Assembly (NCBI RefSeq): GCF_015751965.1
Contig: NZ_JADOVH010000004.1
Coordinates: 62,001-126,000, forward strand
Source: Frigoribacterium sp. CG_9.8
Lineage (GTDB): Bacteria > Actinomycetota > Actinomycetes > Actinomycetales > Microbacteriaceae
Length of the DNA: 64,000 nucleotides
Reading direction: 5' to 3'
Both the position numbers and the translations under genes were made by a program. Position 1 is the first letter of the stretch, and each line of letters starts with the position of its first letter. This document shows positions 61,077-64,000 of the stretch, one piece after another. The notes below the pieces were generated by a model. The model worked only from the letters and a program-made list of their open reading frames with translations. It ran no database searches and had not been told where the DNA came from.

Positions 61077-61127
61077 AAGTCATAATCGCAGCGCAAAATA
61101 TTATGACTTTGTTATATAAGTCATAAT
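61077..61127. promoter_or_regulatory. three AAGTCATAAT iterons upstream of fic
   Basis: Exact 10-base copies lie at 61077-61086 and 61118-61127, with an inverted copy at 61100-61109. They surround the AT-rich promoter region of fic. The winged helix at the end of the Fic protein is a candidate binder, giving autoregulation. Confidence 0.65.
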
Positions 61128-61474
61128 TTATTCGGCCGTGAGTACGAGTTGCAAGCCGCAACCGGATCGTTGGAGAAGAGCAGAGAAAAACTAAGCAATA
61201 CAAGCCTCAGTGCAGAGGAGTCCGACAAGCGACGGTGCGCGCGTCCAAACGAAAAACAAGATTAGGCCGACCAAGAAGGTGAAAAGGTTCCACAACCAGA
61301 ATTCGGACCGGATGCCCTGAGCCGAACCCCTTGCGGCACTCATTTGGCCGCGCAGGCAGTTCAATCCCGATGGCTTCGAACCACAGAGAGTGAGGCGATC
61401 GACTCGTCAACGGCGGCGTTGGACCGCGGAGCGCGACGCTGCGCAGGGTCTTCCGAGACAGAAGTGTCGAGTGA
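61128..61474. other. intergenic region between fic and the protease remnant
   Basis: These 347 bases hold no recognisable gene. A minus-strand frame of 92 codons (61207-61485) is open but shows no known motif or good ribosome site. The base composition is more A-rich near 61180-61290 than the surrounding core genes. Confidence 0.4.
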
Positions 61475-62740
61475 GCGGTCACCATCAGTCCGTCCGAGAT
61501 AGTTATCGATATCGTTTCGACCTACCGGACATCACGTATTTCACAGTGGAAGATACGAAACATTCATGGCTGCCACGAAGGTTCACACGCCGCGGGTTGG
61601 ACAGGAACGGGCGTCACCATCGCGGTCATCGACAGCCAGCTCAACCTGCAGGTACCGACTCTCGCTGGTGCAGACATCGAGCTGCCGTCGTCGGTCGCCT
61701 GCACGGCCACAGAAGGTCAGGAAATATCGCCGACCTCGACCGATTTCTCGGCATCCCACGCGACCAACGTCGTCTCGCTTATCGTTGGCTCCGGTGTGGG
61801 TTATTTGGGCCAACCTGGAGTAAAAGGTGTAGCGCCCGGTGCCAAGATCCTGTTCTTCGCGGTCGGAGGCAGCACACCGGGAGACTCCCCCGACGAGATG
61901 ATGTGCAACGGTGATTCGGTCGATGCCTCGGCTGTGAGCACCGCGGTAGCCGGGGGAGCACAAATAATTTCGGTGTCGTTGGGCATTGACTCCAGCCCCG
62001 ACCTTATTGCCGCGATCGCTGCCGCAAAACGAGCCGGAGTGGTGGTTCTCGGAGCTCTCCCCAACGAAACCACTGGCGAAACCGGCGCTCCTTCCGGAAA
62101 CTTCCCCGCAGCAGCGAACGGTGTTGTCACCGTGCAGGCAATCGGAGCCGACAACGCCATCGAGGAGACAGACGGCAAACCCAACGTGTTCCCGCTCACA
62201 AAAACCGACATCGCTGGCCCCGGCATCGCACTCCTCACCCAGGGGAGCAGCGATCCGAATACCCGGGAGGGCGTGACCATCGGTGACGGCACATCGTATG
62301 CGACACCGATCATTGCTGGTTTCCTTGCCATGGTGAAGCAGAAGTATCCGGCGGCGACCGGGAACCAGCTCATTCAGACGCTGATTCACAACACCGGCAC
62401 AGGCACAGGCACAGGCAACCATCCGCCGGCCCGTGATGCGAAGGGCGAGGTCGGGTACGGACTGGTGTCGCTCGACCACATGCTTGAGGTCAATCCAACG
62501 ACAGACCCCGACGTGAACCCACTCATCTCTACCGAGTCAGAGCAGACGCCGACGGCACAGGAATTAGGTTGGTCGCCGTCGGCCAGTTCCAGTGCCCCGG
62601 CGCGCACCGCGAGCGAAGTCGAATTGCGGTCATGGTTTCTCCCAGCCGTGACCGGTGGCGTCGCGATTCTCGTGCTCACCCTGTTATTTCTCGCTGTCGT
62701 CACTCGGAGAAAGAAGCGAGCCATCTCACTCGAAAGCTAG
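61475..62740 (+). pseudogene. S8 (subtilisin-like, mycosin-type) serine protease, 5'-truncated
   Basis: The frame that holds all three catalytic residues (Asp in TIAVIDSQ at 61631, His in ASHATN at 61757, Ser in DGTSYATP at 62294) opens after a stop at 61472. It has no ATG, GTG or TTG before GTG 61796, which lies past the Asp and His. No signal peptide is present. The C-terminus has a membrane helix followed by RRKKR, as in mycosins of type VII secretion. I read it as a decayed or truncated gene; no ESX genes are nearby. Confidence 0.7.
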
Positions 62741-62830
62741 GTGCGCCGCACAGGGGAAGTTCGGGTGTCGCAGATCGGCCACCCGAGCGGAATTCTCGCC
62801 CGCGTACCTCAGGCGCGACAGCGTGCCGAA

Positions 62831-63598
62831 CTAAAGCACCTTCGACAGGAACGACTGTGTGCGCCCGTGCTGCGGATTGGCGAGCACCTCGCGCGGGACG
62901 CCCGACTCGACGACCACCCCGCCATCCATGAACACCAGGGAGTCCGCGACCTCCCGGGCGAAACCCATCTCGTGGGTGACCACGATCATGGTCATGCCCT
63001 CTTTGGCGAGTTGCTTCATCACATCGAGCACCTCGCCGACCAGTTCCGGATCGAGCGCAGAGGTCGGCTCGTCGAAAAGCATGAGTTTCGGGTCCATGGC
63101 GAGAGCGCGCGCGATTGCGACCCGCTGCTGCTGGCCACCGCTCAGATGGGCTGGATAGCTGGCCGCCTTGTCGTCCAACCCCACTTGGGCAAGCAAGTCC
63201 GTGGCGCGCTCGATGGCCTTGGCCCGCGACATCCGCTTCACGCGCAGCGGTGCTTCGATGATGTTCTCGAGAGCCGTCATGTGCGGAAAGAGGTTGAAGC
63301 GCTGGAACACCATTCCGATGTCGCGCCTCTGCAACGCGGCTTCTTGGGGCTTCAACTCGTGGAGTTTGTCACCCCTCTCGCGGTAGCCGACGAGTGCGCC
63401 ATCGACGCGCAGGCGACCGGCATCCACGGACTCGAGGTGGTTGATGCAGCGGAGGAAGGTGGATTTGCCCGATCCACTCGGCCCGACCAGGCACATGACC
63501 TCGCCTCGCTTGACCGTGAGCGAGATGCTTCTGAGCACCTGGTTCGAGCCGAAGCTCTTCGAGACGCGGTCCGCCTCCACCATCGGTGTGTCGTTCAT
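62831..63598 (-). CDS. amino-acid ABC transporter ATP-binding protein (GlnQ-like)
   Basis: The 255-residue ATPase has Walker A GPSGSGKS at 39-46, [35 protein letters not shown] and VVTHEMGFA. It is the polar amino-acid subfamily. Its ATG overlaps the permease stop (ATGA). This is a second importer, distinct from the one near 26-29 kb. Confidence 0.9.
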   Translation of the reverse strand: MNDTPMVEADRVSKSFGSNQVLRSISLTVKRGEVMCLVGPSGSGKSTFLRCINHLESVDAGRLRVDGALVGYRERGDKLHELKPQEAALQRRDIGMVFQRFNLFPHMTALENIIEAPLRVKRMSRAKAIERATDLLAQVGLDDKAASYPAHLSGGQQQRVAIARALAMDPKLMLFDEPTSALDPELVGEVLDVMKQLAKEGMTMIVVTHEMGFAREVADSLVFMDGGVVVESGVPREVLANPQHGRTQSFLSKVL

Positions 63599-64000
63599 CG
63601 GGTACCGTCTCCTCGCGGATCTCTCGGTGGCTCTGAAGCATCATCGCTCGGCGACCCCACCACGGTCACGAGGCCGGTGGCCACCGTGACCTTCTTCTCC
63701 GGTTGAGCAGCCCCGATTCCGCGCGCGAAGCGCTTTTCGAGAAAATATTGGCCGATCATGAGGATCGACGTGAAGGCGAGATACCAGATCGACGCGACGA
63801 GGAATAGCGGGATGGGGGTGAACGCCTCGGCGGAAATATCACGAGACCGCGTGAACAGGTCAAAACTGTAGGGCACGGCGGTGACCAGCGAGGTCGTCTT
63901 CAGCATCGAGATCACCTCGTTGCCAACCGGGGGAATGATGACCCGCATCGACTGCGGGATGATCACGCGCGCCATCGACTGGAACCAACTCATACCGAGT
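63595..64000 (-). CDS. amino-acid ABC transporter permease (C-terminal part, cut by window edge)
   Basis: The visible 135 residues begin in the EAA loop ([24 protein letters not shown]), then a helix pair and a last membrane helix ([17 protein letters not shown]). A charged tail of about 40 residues follows. It belongs to the same operon as the ATPase. The N-terminal part lies beyond the window. Confidence 0.85.
   Translation of the reverse strand, partial: LGMSWFQSMARVIIPQSMRVIIPPVGNEVISMLKTTSLVTAVPYSFDLFTRSRDISAEAFTPIPLFLVASIWYLAFTSILMIGQYFLEKRFARGIGAAQPEKKVTVATGLVTVVGSPSDDASEPPRDPRGDGTR

Noticed and set aside
61207-61485. 92-codon minus-strand frame near the protease remnant
   Set aside because: No motif, no ribosome site, and position in a decayed accessory region; left as unassigned.

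Overview
The window comes from a high-G+C actinobacterium, most likely the family Microbacteriaceae. The support is the gene order tyrS - rRNA operon - TPR protein - HAD hydrolase - tlyA - nadK - recN, the 23S rRNA length of about 3.1 kb, the block infC-rpmI-rplT-rRNA methylase-pheST-argCJBDF-GH, many 4-base start/stop overlaps, frequent GTG starts, and an intergenic repeat of the GGTCTCGAT...CTCGACC type that I recall from this family. The genus cannot be resolved from the sequence alone. All assignments were made by reading motifs; no database search was run.

Positions 1-4260 hold a minus-strand operon (TPR protein, HAD-IIA hydrolase, small protein, TlyA rRNA methyltransferase, NAD kinase, start of recN). 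Positions 4380-10573 hold one rRNA operon (5S, 23S, 16S, minus strand) with its terminator, an RNase III-type processing stem, boxA-like leaders and three candidate tandem promoters. tyrS lies immediately upstream of it. A divergent plus-strand pair (SatD-like HTH protein and a membrane protein) sits behind palindromic operators.

Positions 13509-32157 are a long minus-strand run: infC (apparent AUC start), rpmI, rplT, an SpoU-family methylase, a glutamate-type ABC transporter, pheST, the arginine operon argCJBDF-GH, a 48-residue membrane protein and a 3-methyladenine DNA glycosylase. The arginine operon lacks argR at its usual place between argF and argG. It is preceded by two Arg-rich short reading frames, the first placed exactly like a leaderless leader peptide, which suggests arginine-dependent leader control.

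Positions 32461-48000 are catabolic. A complete 2-methylcitrate set (prpC, prpB, prpD, a GntR regulator and a divergent prpE-like acyl-CoA synthetase) is followed by a butanediol-type dehydrogenase. Next comes an Lrp/AsnC regulator divergent from a branched-chain 2-oxoacid dehydrogenase operon (E1 alpha, E1 beta, E2) with an SDR and an acyl-CoA dehydrogenase. Valine and isoleucine breakdown yields propionyl-CoA, which the methylcitrate cycle consumes, so the two blocks fit together.

Positions 48317-58210 hold an ArsR-type regulator divergent from the RNA helicase hrpA, an iron(III) ABC transporter (fbpABC-like) with a DtxR/IdeR-type iron box, and an acyl-CoA ligase. Positions 58370-62740 are an accessory region: a fic gene cleanly split by an IS256-family element with a perfect target duplication, AT-rich iterons upstream of fic, and a 5'-truncated subtilisin-like (mycosin-type) protease. 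The window ends inside a second amino-acid ABC transporter.
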